From NCBI GenBank assembly GCA_964440655.1, contig CAYTTA010000052.1:1-17985 (forward strand): a DNA stretch of 17,985 bases, in the 5' to 3' direction. The stretch's first letter is position 1. Every line of letters starts with the position of its first letter. The DNA is from CAYTTA01 sp964440655 (GTDB lineage: Bacteria > Bacteroidota > Rhodothermia > Balneolales > Balneolaceae). The notes under the pieces are model-generated. The model was not told the origin of the DNA, ran no database searches, and was given only the letters and a program-made list of their open reading frames with translations. This document shows, piece by piece, positions 1 through 7,095 of this stretch. The position numbers were made by a program, and so were the translations under genes.

Positions 1-122
1 AGATCGTGCTCGGCATCCTCTCGCGCACGTAGGGATTCCTGGCTTTTTTTGTATAACGCTGTGTGGCAAGATCCAGACCATCGACCTTCGGCCACATCGA
101 CCTTCGGCCAGGTCCGCAATTC
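1..122. other. Segment downstream of ftsH; no gene supported
   Basis: Nothing here can be called as a gene. Short open stretches run off the window edge on both strands: on plus, a few codons end at a TAG near position 30; on minus, an open frame has no convincing start codon. Either could be the tip of a neighbouring gene. The segment holds a perfect tandem repeat (79-110) and a T-run near 44-50 that lacks a stem and so is not a convincing terminator. Confidence 0.4.
79..110. repeat. Perfect 2 x 16-bp tandem repeat
   Basis: CATCGACCTTCGGCCA occurs at 79-94 and again, identically and directly adjacent, at 95-110, about 13 bp beyond the ftsH stop codon. No role is apparent. It could be a slippage-type duplication or part of the ftsH 3' untranslated region. 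Confidence 0.8.
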
Positions 123-2162
123 TCAATCGGGGTTCTCTTCATCCCGTTTTATTTCGACAGGAGATCCGTTCTGAACAGCCTTTTCCTCTTTATCTTCTTT
201 CTCCTCCTCGGATGAACTCACATACCAGTCATCTGCATGATTTCCATAGGGTCTGTCCCCCAAAATTTCACGCAGATCCTGGTGATTCAGGACCTCTTTC
301 TCAAGAAGTGTTTCAGCAAGGGTGTTAAGTTTGTCCCGGTGTTTCTCGAGAAGTTCAACCGTTCTCCGGTGGTTTTCCCGGATGATCTTCTGTACGGCTT
401 CGTCAATCAGCTGGGCTGTTTTTTCCGAATATCTCTTGTTGAATCCGTAGCTGTTGTCGGGGTTCTTGGAATCGGTCAGTGAGATATATCCCAGCTCTTC
501 GCTCATTCCGAACTCGGCTACCATGGCATAAGCCATCTTGGTGACCCGCTCCAGATCATTCTGTGCTCCCGTGGAGATTCTTCCGAATTGAATCTGCTCG
601 GCGACCCTTCCTCCCAGCAGTGCACAGATTTTGTCATTGAGCTCCTCCACGGTCATCAAAAACCGATCCTCAAGCGGAGTCTGAAGGGTATAGCCCAGAG
701 CCGCGAATCCTCGAGGTACGATGCTCACCTTCAGAACCGGATCTGTGTGCTCAAGGAACCATCCAACAATGGCGTGCCCCGATTCGTGATAGGCTACAAT
801 CTCACGTTCGCGTGGACTAATCAGCTTGTTCTTCTTCTCGAGCCCTGCAACCACCCGCTCAATGGCATCCTGGAAATCTTCCATCTCCACCTCATCCTTG
901 TTCCGTCGGGCGGCAAGAAGTGCCGCCTCGTTACAGAGGTTGGCCAGCTCCGCTCCGGCAAAACCGGGAGTCTGTGATGCGAGAAGTTTCAGATCGATCT
1001 CTTCGGAGAGTTTCAGCTTCTTGGTATGGACTTCCAGTACTTCCACCCTGCCGTTCAGGTCGGGTTTGTCAATCAGAATCTGGCGATCGAACCGGCCCGG
1101 ACGAAGAAGAGCGGAATCAAGTACATCGGGCCGGTTTGTTGCAGCCATGATGATTACTCCCTTGTCGGAGTTGAACCCGTCCATTTCACTCAGAAGCTGG
1201 TTCAGGGTATTCTCCCGTTCATCATTGGCACCGATCTGAAGCCCCCGGCCCCGGCTTCTCCCGATCGAGTCTATTTCGTCGATGAATACAATACAGGGGG
1301 CTTTCTCCTTTGCCTGTTTAAAAAGATCACGTACCCGGGCAGCCCCGACACCAACAAACATCTCCACAAAGTCGGAACCGCTTAGTGAGAAGAATGGCAC
1401 ATCGGCTTCGCCGGCTGTCGCTTTGGCCAGAAGTGTCTTGCCCGTACCGGGAGGCCCGACAAGGATCACTCCTTTTGGAAGCTTTCCACCCAGTCGGGTG
1501 AATTTCTGAGGATTCTTGAGAAACTCCACAATCTCCTCCACTTCCGCCTTGGCTTCATTGAGTCCGGCAACATCTTTGAAGGAGATCTTGTTCTCTGCTT
1601 GACGGTCATAGAGAATGGCGCGATTCTTGCCAATATTCATGACCTGCTGACCGGGGTTCATTCTGCGGAATATGAACACCCAGAATGCGAAGATCAGGGC
1701 GATCGGCACCAGCCAGATCAGCAAGCCTCCCCACCAGTTCTCTTCGATCCTTACATCGTAAGTTACCCCGTTCTCATCCAGAACAGCCCGGATATCATCC
1801 CCCTCCAGCATGGTGGTATAAAACCTTTTGAACTGCTCTTCCGGAGCGGCAAATTGCCAACGGTCCTCATTTCCGACAGGACGTTCGATCACACCCTCTT
1901 CAACAGCCTTGTCGGAAAATTTACCCTCGATCTGAGACCCGTTCACAATCAGGATCTCCTCTACATACCCCTTGCTTACATAGTCGAGGAAGGTACTGTA
2001 TTTGACTCTTTCAGCAGAGTCTCCCGGAACAAAATAGAAGTTGACCGCAATCAACACCATAAAGAGAACGATGTAAATCCAGATCGGGAAACGGGGATTC
2101 CGGTTCTGATCCTTGACAGGCGCGGTCTTATTCCTGCTTGACTGATTTTTTTTATTCGACAT
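123..2162 (-). CDS. ftsH: ATP-dependent zinc metalloprotease FtsH
   Basis: Membrane-anchored AAA+ protease that extracts and degrades misfolded or regulatory membrane and cytoplasmic proteins as a hexamer. The 679 residues show two membrane segments (about 27-44 and 146-165) flanking a periplasmic domain. The AAA module has Walker A GPPGTGKT (236-243), pore loop MFVG (268-271), Walker B IVFIDEID (291-298) and a second region of homology ending RPGRFDR (354-360). The peptidase zinc motif is HESGH (459-463), with a likely third ligand D536 in GAQNDLERV. The C-terminal tail is strongly acidic, and overall length is normal for Bacteroidota FtsH. It lies downstream of the thiL-like gene across a 156-bp gap containing its own putative -7 element, so it is probably transcribed separately. 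All catalytic residues are present. Confidence 0.98.
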   Translation of the reverse strand: MSNKKNQSSRNKTAPVKDQNRNPRFPIWIYIVLFMVLIAVNFYFVPGDSAERVKYSTFLDYVSKGYVEEILIVNGSQIEGKFSDKAVEEGVIERPVGNEDRWQFAAPEEQFKRFYTTMLEGDDIRAVLDENGVTYDVRIEENWWGGLLIWLVPIALIFAFWVFIFRRMNPGQQVMNIGKNRAILYDRQAENKISFKDVAGLNEAKAEVEEIVEFLKNPQKFTRLGGKLPKGVILVGPPGTGKTLLAKATAGEADVPFFSLSGSDFVEMFVGVGAARVRDLFKQAKEKAPCIVFIDEIDSIGRSRGRGLQIGANDERENTLNQLLSEMDGFNSDKGVIIMAATNRPDVLDSALLRPGRFDRQILIDKPDLNGRVEVLEVHTKKLKLSEEIDLKLLASQTPGFAGAELANLCNEAALLAARRNKDEVEMEDFQDAIERVVAGLEKKNKLISPREREIVAYHESGHAIVGWFLEHTDPVLKVSIVPRGFAALGYTLQTPLEDRFLMTVEELNDKICALLGGRVAEQIQFGRISTGAQNDLERVTKMAYAMVAEFGMSEELGYISLTDSKNPDNSYGFNKRYSEKTAQLIDEAVQKIIRENHRRTVELLEKHRDKLNTLAETLLEKEVLNHQDLREILGDRPYGNHADDWYVSSSEEEKEDKEEKAVQNGSPVEIKRDEENPD

Positions 2163-2190
2163 CTAAACAGTTTGGATATGGTATAAATAA

Positions 2191-2198
2191 CAAATATA
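2191..2198 (-). promoter_or_regulatory. Putative -7 element of the ftsH promoter
   Basis: On the minus strand this reads TATATTTG, a perfect match to the Bacteroidota -7 consensus TAnnTTTG, 28 bp before the ftsH start codon. No clear -33 TTTG was found at the expected 19-21 bp spacing, so the call rests on the -7 box and its position. Confidence 0.45.
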
Positions 2199-2260
2199 CG
2201 GCTTTTCTCTTTACCTTGCGTTGAGAACAGGTCAGCACAACGGTTCTATAACGCATTTGA

Positions 2261-2291
2261 GGAGGTCTCCATTATACAGGTGAGAACCTCC
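2261..2291. repeat. Imperfect inverted repeat between thiL-like gene and ftsH
   Basis: GGAGGTCTC (2261-2269) can pair with GAGAACCTCC (2282-2291) apart from one bulged base, across a 12-nt loop. On the minus strand it lies about 28 nt after the thiL-like stop and has no U-run behind it. It could be a weak 3' hairpin of that transcript or an operator for ftsH, but it is not a standard intrinsic terminator. Confidence 0.4.
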
Positions 2292-2318
2292 GGATAATGC
2301 AGGAAGAATGATCCCCTT

Positions 2319-3338
2319 CTACAGTTTTCTCCTCTCTTCACCGGTGTTAATAACAATGCCGGAATCTGCCTGACGGATCTCTCCGATGACGGTGAAATCA
2401 TCAAATTCCGCCCTCAGTTTCTCCACATCCTCTTCCTTCAATGTGAAGAGCATCTCATAATCCTCCCCACCGTAAAAAGCATACCGATCCACATCTTCCT
2501 GCATCTCATCTGCAATGCGACGCGTTTCAAGAGCGATCGGGACAGCCGGAGAGAAGATTTCACAACCTGTGTTCGACTCGTTCATCAGCAACTGCAGTCC
2601 GTTCAGCAAACCTTGACCCAGTTCGATCATTCCGGTGGGCCTGACACCCGACTCTTTCAGCTTGTCGATAAAATCGATCCGCGCAGCCGGTGCCAGCTGT
2701 CTTCCAACAACATATTCATATTCATAAAGATCGGGCTGGAATGTATCCTGACCGCTCTCCTCCCACTCCTGTTTCTCCCGGAGCAGTACCCGGAGACCGG
2801 CCATGGCTCCTCCAAGGTCCCCCGTCACACAGATCTGGTCGCCCGGATGGGAACCGTTCCTCAAAATAATTCCTTCAACCGGAGCTTCTCCCACTACATG
2901 TGCAGCGAGAGCGACAAGTTGCCTGGAAGGTGTTGTATCCCCTGCTCTTACACTGAAACCAAGCTCCTTTCCCGCCTTGTCGAACCCTTTCCAGACCTGC
3001 TCGATCATTCCTACGGAAAACTTGTTTGGTACGGCAAGGTCGACCTGCAAAAGAATCGGCAGACCACCCATCGCCAGGAGTCTGCTTACAGCTGAAACCG
3101 CCAGTTTATAACCCAGATAATTCAAAGGTGTGTAAACAAGATCAAAATGAACCCCTTCCAGCCAGATAACAGAAGCAATGAGCTGGGAACTGTCCGCCCG
3201 TTCGGATTTCAAAATAACGGCGCTGTTTATTGACTGTTCGGGGATCTCTCTGCGTTCAGCACCTTTATAATGCCGGAGGCGTTCCATCAATGCGGGGAAT
3301 CCGAGCTCTTGAATGGTTTGAAACTCTTTTTTTTCCAT
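2319..3338 (-). CDS. ThiL-like (thiamine-monophosphate kinase family) protein with degenerate active site
   Basis: The 339-residue protein follows the ThiL fold (PurM/ThiL/SelD superfamily) end to end: LEGVHFD (60-66), SRLLAMGG (85-92), GDTT (133-136), VTGDLGGAMAGL (171-182), GMIELGQGL (236-244) and GGEDYEMLF (290-298). True ThiL phosphorylates thiamine monophosphate to the diphosphate using acidic residues that hold Mg-ATP. Most of these are altered here: the GDDAA motif is replaced by residues 36-40 (SINSA), the Asp before LEGVHF is V57, SD of the SDxxAM motif is S85-R86, and DxSDG has become E239-L-G-Q-G. Only the Asp of GDTT (D134) and the GGEDYE motif are kept. The frame is intact and otherwise well conserved, so decay of a pseudogene seems unlikely. 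It is a single-gene unit between the exb terminator and ftsH. It could be a non-catalytic or repurposed paralogue, or a divergent ThiL. The family is certain, kinase activity is doubtful, so no symbol is given. Confidence 0.85.
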   Translation of the reverse strand: MEKKEFQTIQELGFPALMERLRHYKGAERREIPEQSINSAVILKSERADSSQLIASVIWLEGVHFDLVYTPLNYLGYKLAVSAVSRLLAMGGLPILLQVDLAVPNKFSVGMIEQVWKGFDKAGKELGFSVRAGDTTPSRQLVALAAHVVGEAPVEGIILRNGSHPGDQICVTGDLGGAMAGLRVLLREKQEWEESGQDTFQPDLYEYEYVVGRQLAPAARIDFIDKLKESGVRPTGMIELGQGLLNGLQLLMNESNTGCEIFSPAVPIALETRRIADEMQEDVDRYAFYGGEDYEMLFTLKEEDVEKLRAEFDDFTVIGEIRQADSGIVINTGEERRKL

Positions 3339-3357
3339 ACTGAAAGTTTTCTCGGTG

Positions 3358-3386
3358 ATTATAAAAAGAAGATGAGAACCTGTCTT
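3358..3386 (-). promoter_or_regulatory. Putative promoter of the thiL-like gene
   Basis: On the minus strand a perfect TATAAT (3358-3363) lies 17 bp downstream of AAGACA (3381-3386, four of six matches to TTGACA). The predicted transcript would start about 12-15 nt before the ATG at 3338. No Shine-Dalgarno is visible before that ATG, consistent with a short leader. Confidence 0.4.
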
Positions 3387-3474
3387 TGATCCCGTTCATA
3401 CTGAAGTGGATAATTTCAGACAATCTGCCTGCGGATAGTGACGGGAGAGAAAAAAATATGGAAAACAGAGTTCA

Positions 3475-3490
3475 AGAACCGCCTGGTTCT
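3475..3490. repeat. Short inverted repeat
   Basis: AGAACC (3475-3480) and GGTTCT (3485-3490) form a 6-bp stem with a GCCT loop, between the exb operon terminator and the thiL-like promoter. There is no U-run on either side. The rest of 3339-3520 shows nothing further that can be supported. Confidence 0.3.
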
Positions 3491-3520
3491 AGAAGGGCGT
3501 CCCATGGAGGCCTGGTAGAA

Positions 3521-3562
3521 TTAAAAAAGGCATTTACGCTTTCGCGGAAATGCCTTTTTTAA
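3521..3562 (-). terminator. Strong intrinsic terminator of the exb operon
   Basis: A perfect 15-bp inverted repeat pairs 3521-3535 with 3548-3562. Its core is AAAAAAGGCATTT / AAATGCCTTTTTT, capped by a small inner CGC/GCG stem. It lies 13 bp beyond the stop codon of the last exbD gene, with U-runs in either direction. It should end the exb transcript and insulate the thiL-like gene. Confidence 0.9.
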
Positions 3563-3575
3563 ACAGGTGACCCGA

Positions 3576-4022
3576 TCAGATTTCCCGCCGGGTCGAGTAG
3601 TTGATTCGAAGCGCACCCGCGTGCCTCAGTTCCTGCTGAACATCGGTCACAATACCGATCTCCGAGTTCTCGTCCACACGGAGGGAGACAATCATCCTTG
3701 GCTCTTCCATCAATTTGTCATACATCAGCTGCCGGATCGCACCCAGATCATCGATGAGTGCATCATCTATCTGGATTTTCGTATCGCCCAAAAGGCCGTT
3801 CGGTAATCTCTCCGGTCCGATGTAAATATAACTGACAAGCCGTTTCTGATCGATTTTCTCAATGTTTTCCGCTTCAGCAAAGTCAACCTGAACCCGAAGC
3901 TCAACCTCACGGAGAACCGTGGTCACCATGAAGAAGAACAACAGCATAAAAACAACATCCGGCATGGCCGATGTCGGGATCTTCTGCTGTGTCTGGGCGG
4001 ATTTTTTCTGAAACTTGGACAT
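3576..4022 (-). CDS. exbD: ExbD/TolR-family biopolymer transport protein (second copy)
   Basis: Inner-membrane partner of ExbB that uses the proton gradient to energise TonB- or Tol-like machines. At 148 residues it has the ExbD layout: a short cytoplasmic N-terminus, one membrane helix (about 21-40) carrying the proton-relay aspartate D22 in MPDVVFMLLFFF, and a soluble periplasmic domain. Its start lies 3 bp after the stop of the first exbD copy, so the two are surely co-transcribed. It is the last gene before a strong terminator. Paired exbD genes are common in Bacteroidota and may form mixed ExbD dimers. The specific system it powers cannot be told from the window, since no tonB or pal is present. 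Confidence 0.93.
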   Translation of the reverse strand: MSKFQKKSAQTQQKIPTSAMPDVVFMLLFFFMVTTVLREVELRVQVDFAEAENIEKIDQKRLVSYIYIGPERLPNGLLGDTKIQIDDALIDDLGAIRQLMYDKLMEEPRMIVSLRVDENSEIGIVTDVQQELRHAGALRINYSTRREI

Positions 4023-4025
4023 TAT

Positions 4026-4568
4026 TTACCCCTCGTCAGGTTCAGCGATTGATATTCTCTTTGGATAGAGCTCACGGATTGTCTCGAACGGTCCGGTCTC
4101 CTCTTCCAGAGCAGTAAATGGCACCCCGAATTGCTGCATGGAGGCCTGGTTCCGCAACTCATCGTATGCGCCCATCACCTCGTCCAGCATATCAATGTAG
4201 ACATCATAGGGGGTGCGCCTGTCGGTCCGGATCGAGACGATCGCATCATCGGGCGATTCGGACAGAGTCGGATCATTATTCGGGTTGTCGATGAACTCCT
4301 TGACCCGATTTTTGACCTCGATGATCGAAACCGGTTCATCGTTCAGCAATACCATTCCCTGTGCATTAACCAGAATGCGGAGCATGTTTCTTTCACGGAT
4401 CGGCGGAGGATCAACGCCTTCGTCGGGAATGGGCGGAAGAACAAGGCCGATCCCGGTATCTACGTCAATCGTCGTTACAACCAGAAAGAAGACAAGCAGG
4501 AGGAAGGCGATGTCCGCCATTGCTGGCGTGTCAACTTCGGGTATTTCCCTTTCTTTCTTCCTAAGCAT
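4026..4568 (-). CDS. exbD: ExbD/TolR-family biopolymer transport protein (first copy)
   Basis: A 180-residue ExbD homologue with the same plan as its neighbour: the cytoplasmic N-terminus runs through MADIAFLLLVFF, with the proton-relay aspartate D19 at the head of a single membrane helix (about 18-37), followed by a periplasmic domain. The periplasmic part is about 30 residues longer than in the second copy, including a proline-rich stretch after the membrane (near 43-58). It starts 10 bp after the small membrane protein gene. Together with ExbB at 4891-5613 it should form a proton-driven stator-like complex in the inner membrane. Confidence 0.93.
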   Translation of the reverse strand: MLRKKEREIPEVDTPAMADIAFLLLVFFLVVTTIDVDTGIGLVLPPIPDEGVDPPPIRERNMLRILVNAQGMVLLNDEPVSIIEVKNRVKEFIDNPNNDPTLSESPDDAIVSIRTDRRTPYDVYIDMLDEVMGAYDELRNQASMQQFGVPFTALEEETGPFETIRELYPKRISIAEPDEG

Positions 4569-4578
4569 GTGTCGTTCC

Positions 4579-4851
4579 TTACATCCTAAAGGTTCCTTTC
4601 AGTCCGGTGACGGCCATGGCCACAGCCATTACCCCCAAAAGGACGAGCATGGTCGCAATACCCGCTTCATCCCATGCACGTGTCACCAGATAGGAGACCA
4701 GATAGATGGCAAATGGCACGATCATGATCATCATCTTGTTCAAGTCTGTCTTTTCCAGCAGCAGACTCCGGATACCCGCGACAATGCTGGAGAGTACTCC
4801 AATGGCTACCAGGCCTATCGCGAGACCAATCAAAATTACATCAAGCCTCAT
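4579..4851 (-). CDS. Small three-helix membrane protein in the exb operon
   Basis: No assigned function. The 90 residues contain three predicted hydrophobic segments (about 4-26, 38-58 and 64-83) separated by short charged loops, and no recognised catalytic motif. It lies between exbB and the two exbD genes, 39 bp after exbB and 10 bp before exbD, so it is almost certainly co-transcribed. From memory, small membrane proteins at this position occur in other Bacteroidota exb operons, which suggests an accessory subunit of the ExbB-ExbD motor. That role is inferred from position only. Confidence 0.8.
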   Translation of the reverse strand: MRLDVILIGLAIGLVAIGVLSSIVAGIRSLLLEKTDLNKMMIMIVPFAIYLVSYLVTRAWDEAGIATMLVLLGVMAVAMAVTGLKGTFRM

Positions 4852-4890
4852 GGTTGCTCCTCACTATAAAATTGGGATTGAACAGATCGC

Positions 4891-5613
4891 TTATGCGTTA
4901 TCCTGCTCGGAAGCTGATGAAGAGCCGGAGTAGACCTGCTTGCCATTCTTGATGGCTGCGATGGTATCCAGAAGCGCAATGGAGCTCTCTTCCATCTCAA
5001 TAACAAGACGGTCGATCTTGGAAACGCAGTAGTTGTAACCGATCTGAAGGATGATCCCGGCAATCAGACCGAAAATCGTGGTCAGAAGTGCAATCTTGAT
5101 CCCCCCGGCAACGATACTGGGTGAGATGTCTCCGGCAGCCTCAATAGCATCGAAAGCATCAACCATCCCGACAACCGTACCGAGGAAGCCGAGCATCGGA
5201 GCAATACTGATAAAGAGTGAAAGCCATACCAGACCCCTTTCCAGGAAGCCCATCTCAATGGATCCATAGGCGCTGATGGCCTTCTCTGCAGCATCCGGAC
5301 CTTCATCAGCTCGCAGCAGGCCTGCCTGAAAAACGGAAGCAACAGGTCCTCTCGTGGCCGCACAAACTTCGGCAGCTGCCTCGAAACCTCCTTCCTGAAT
5401 AGCCTCATGAACCTGATCCAGGAATTTCCGTGTATTGATATCGGCCAGGTTCAGGGTGATAATCCGCTCCAGGAAGATGGCCAGTCCCAGGATGAAGGCA
5501 ACGAGAATAGGCCACATGTATTCTCCACCTTCGTTGAAGCGTTGAACCAGAACATTGAAAAATCCAGCATCAGCTCCAGCCTGAAGCAGAAAGAGAGCTA
5601 TTGACGATGTCAT
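4891..5613 (-). CDS. exbB: ExbB/TolQ/MotA-family proton channel protein
   Basis: Inner-membrane proton-channel subunit that works with ExbD. The 240-residue protein has a first membrane helix at about 33-50, a cytoplasmic domain, and two further helices at about 128-152 and 170-196. These carry the family motifs around LGFLGTVVGM (141-150, T146) and ALLTTIFGL (175-183, T178/T179), whose threonines line the channel. An extra hydrophobic N-terminal stretch (residues 4-12) precedes the canonical helix. It heads a four-gene operon with a good promoter (5668-5696) and a terminator after the last exbD. It could equally be named TolQ-like, since nothing nearby identifies the partner energised. Confidence 0.93.
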   Translation of the reverse strand: MTSSIALFLLQAGADAGFFNVLVQRFNEGGEYMWPILVAFILGLAIFLERIITLNLADINTRKFLDQVHEAIQEGGFEAAAEVCAATRGPVASVFQAGLLRADEGPDAAEKAISAYGSIEMGFLERGLVWLSLFISIAPMLGFLGTVVGMVDAFDAIEAAGDISPSIVAGGIKIALLTTIFGLIAGIILQIGYNYCVSKIDRLVIEMEESSIALLDTIAAIKNGKQVYSGSSSASEQDNA

Positions 5614-5667
5614 ATATTACTCCGCTTATGTGTTTTTCTGTTATAAGGGCTTAAAAAAGAAAGCAAA

Positions 5668-5696
5668 ATGATAGACCATTTCAACCTAAATGTCAA
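5668..5696 (-). promoter_or_regulatory. Promoter of the exbB operon
   Basis: On the minus strand a perfect TTGACA (5691-5696) is followed after exactly 17 bp by TATCAT (5668-5673). The same bases also give a Bacteroidota-like TTTG upstream and a TTTTG just after the -10 box. The predicted start point is near 5661, leaving about 48 nt before the exbB ATG. This is the best-looking promoter in the window. The rest of 5697-5848 is AT-rich and shows no terminator for the ribosomal operon upstream. Confidence 0.6.
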
Positions 5697-5838
5697 AGCA
5701 GTCCATCAGAAAAAGATCGTTCTCTTTAATCACTCCGGCAAGTTATTTCCACATTTATATAATCCCTTGATTAACAATAAACAAGCAGTATCATCAAGAG
5801 TCTGATCCTCTCATCTTTACTCCGGTCCCGCGGCTGTG

Positions 5839-5850
5839 GAGTGTACACTC
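5839..5850. repeat. 12-bp perfect palindrome overlapping a stop codon
   Basis: GAGTGTACACTC is a perfect palindrome that overlaps the TGA stop of the DsbD-alpha-like gene. It could be a binding site for a dimeric protein, but a palindrome of this length can arise by chance and no second copy was seen. Confidence 0.3.
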
Positions 5851-6364
5851 AACTCTCTTGGTCTCCCTCAAGATGAACCCGGCCGGTAATAACTTTATCA
5901 CGGGGCGGAAGGCAGGAGATCGAATCACAGCTCTGATATCGCACCCTGAGCCGGATCTCCGTGCTCCCTTCCGGAGCATGCAGAACAACCGGTATCCGGA
6001 AAAGAGCATTTACTGTATGCCATCCCACCTCCCGGCCGAAGTTGGGATCCCAGGCGGTTTCCGGGGCGGATTCGGCAACCGGTCCGACAACGGCCAGTGA
6101 ATAGCCGGCTGAACCGAATGCTGTCGGAATCGGCCCCTCCCCTTTCAGCGCCACAGTAGAGTAGAGGTGCCAGTCCTGCTCTATCTCCGCCCGGACCGTG
6201 ATGGTGAAGATCTCTCCGGAGAGAACGGAGGAAGGCAGTTCTTCAAACTGGAATGAGACAGGATCGAGAAGTTGTCCGTATAGAGAGGCAGATACAAAAA
6301 AGGGGGATAACATCATGATGATGATCCCCCCTGCAGCTTGCAGAACTTTACTGTAAAGTTCCAT
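5849..6364 (-). CDS. Periplasmic DsbD N-terminal (alpha) domain-like protein
   Basis: The 171 residues begin with a hydrophobic signal-like segment (about 10-30) followed by a beta-rich domain resembling the N-terminal domain of DsbD. It ends with the typical RYQSCDSISCLPP stretch (142-154), whose cysteines C146 and C151 are the expected redox pair. In DsbD this domain passes electrons from the membrane domain to periplasmic disulfide isomerases. Here it is free-standing, without the membrane core or the C-terminal thioredoxin domain, so a separate membrane partner such as CcdA would be needed. Its ATG is 6 bp after the rplI stop and no Shine-Dalgarno is clear, suggesting translational coupling to the ribosomal operon. 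Function is inferred from the domain match. Confidence 0.75.
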   Translation of the reverse strand: MELYSKVLQAAGGIIIMMLSPFFVSASLYGQLLDPVSFQFEELPSSVLSGEIFTITVRAEIEQDWHLYSTVALKGEGPIPTAFGSAGYSLAVVGPVAESAPETAWDPNFGREVGWHTVNALFRIPVVLHAPEGSTEIRLRVRYQSCDSISCLPPRDKVITGRVHLEGDQES

Positions 6365-6370
6365 GCGTCG

Positions 6371-6817
6371 TCAGTCGTCTTTCACGACCCAGATCTTGAC
6401 TTTCGGTTTGAGGTCCGACAACAGTTCGATCGTTGCGGTGTACTCACCCAGTGTCCGGATCTCCTGATCCAGTGAGATCTTCCGGCGGTCCACAAAGATC
6501 TCCCGCTCTTCAAGAAGCTCGGCGATTCGTATGGTGGTGACCGTTCCGTGAATCTTGTCGTCCTCTCCGGTGGTGACCGGAATGGTGAGTGTCACATCCT
6601 CCAGTCTGGCGGCCAGCTCGCGGGCCGCTTCGGCGGTGAGTTCTGCCTTCAGGGCTGCTGCACGGCGCAGAGCTTCCGCCTGACGGATCGCACCTTGCGT
6701 GGCAATCACAGCCAGATTCCGGGGGATCAGATAATTTCGACCATAGCCCGGCTTCACATCCACGATGTCGCCAGGGGAGCCCAGTTTCGGGACTTCTTCC
6801 TTGAGAATAACCTTCAT
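6371..6817 (-). CDS. rplI: 50S ribosomal protein L9
   Basis: L9 binds domain V of 23S rRNA and helps keep the reading frame. The 148 residues begin with the family's MKVILKEEV and contain the rRNA-binding signature GYGRNYLIP (24-32), a long linking helix (about 40-75) and the C-terminal domain. The frame is open 35 codons further upstream, but that extension overlaps rpsR and is not L9-like. The chosen ATG has a GGAG Shine-Dalgarno about 6 nt before it. It lies 16 bp after rpsR, with the DsbD-alpha-like gene 6 bp further on. Confidence 0.97.
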   Translation of the reverse strand: MKVILKEEVPKLGSPGDIVDVKPGYGRNYLIPRNLAVIATQGAIRQAEALRRAAALKAELTAEAARELAARLEDVTLTIPVTTGEDDKIHGTVTTIRIAELLEEREIFVDRRKISLDQEIRTLGEYTATIELLSDLKPKVKIWVVKDD

Positions 6818-6833
6818 CTCTTCTCCGGTTGGT

Positions 6834-7085
6834 TTAACGTACGTTTTCGGCAACAAAGGGGAGCAGTCCGAGAAAGCGGGCGCGCCGGACGGCTTTTGAC
6901 AGCTGTCTCTGGAAGCGGGCACTGGTTCCGGTCACTCTCCGCGGAAGGATCTTCCCCTGATCGTTGATGAACTTCTTCAGGGTTTCCACATCCTTGTAAT
7001 CAATGTATTCATATCCCGCTTTGGTGAAGCGGCATTCCCTGGCCTTGAGATGTCCTTTTTTCGGGTGGGATGGATTCTTGATCAT
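6834..7085 (-). CDS. rpsR: 30S ribosomal protein S18
   Basis: S18 binds the platform of the 30S subunit as a heterodimer with S6. At 83 residues it has the normal length and shows the core motifs: YIDYKDVETLKKFI (27-40), LPRRVTGTSARFQRQL (47-62) and a basic end running into RRARFLGLLPF. It starts 10 bp after rpsF, next to the gene of its partner S6. The structured leader before rpsF probably lets the S6:S18 pair control both genes. Confidence 0.97.
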   Translation of the reverse strand: MIKNPSHPKKGHLKARECRFTKAGYEYIDYKDVETLKKFINDQGKILPRRVTGTSARFQRQLSKAVRRARFLGLLPFVAENVR

Positions 7086-7095
7086 GCCTCTGCTC

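Noticed and set aside
3503..4150. 14-bp direct repeat CATGGAGGCCTGGT at 3503-3516 and 4137-4150
   Set aside because: One copy is inside exbD coding sequence, and a single shared 14-mer in an 18-kb window is within chance expectation.
6818..6922. 35-residue N-terminal extension of L9
   Set aside because: It overlaps the end of rpsR, and L9 proteins begin at the chosen MKVIL start, which has a Shine-Dalgarno.
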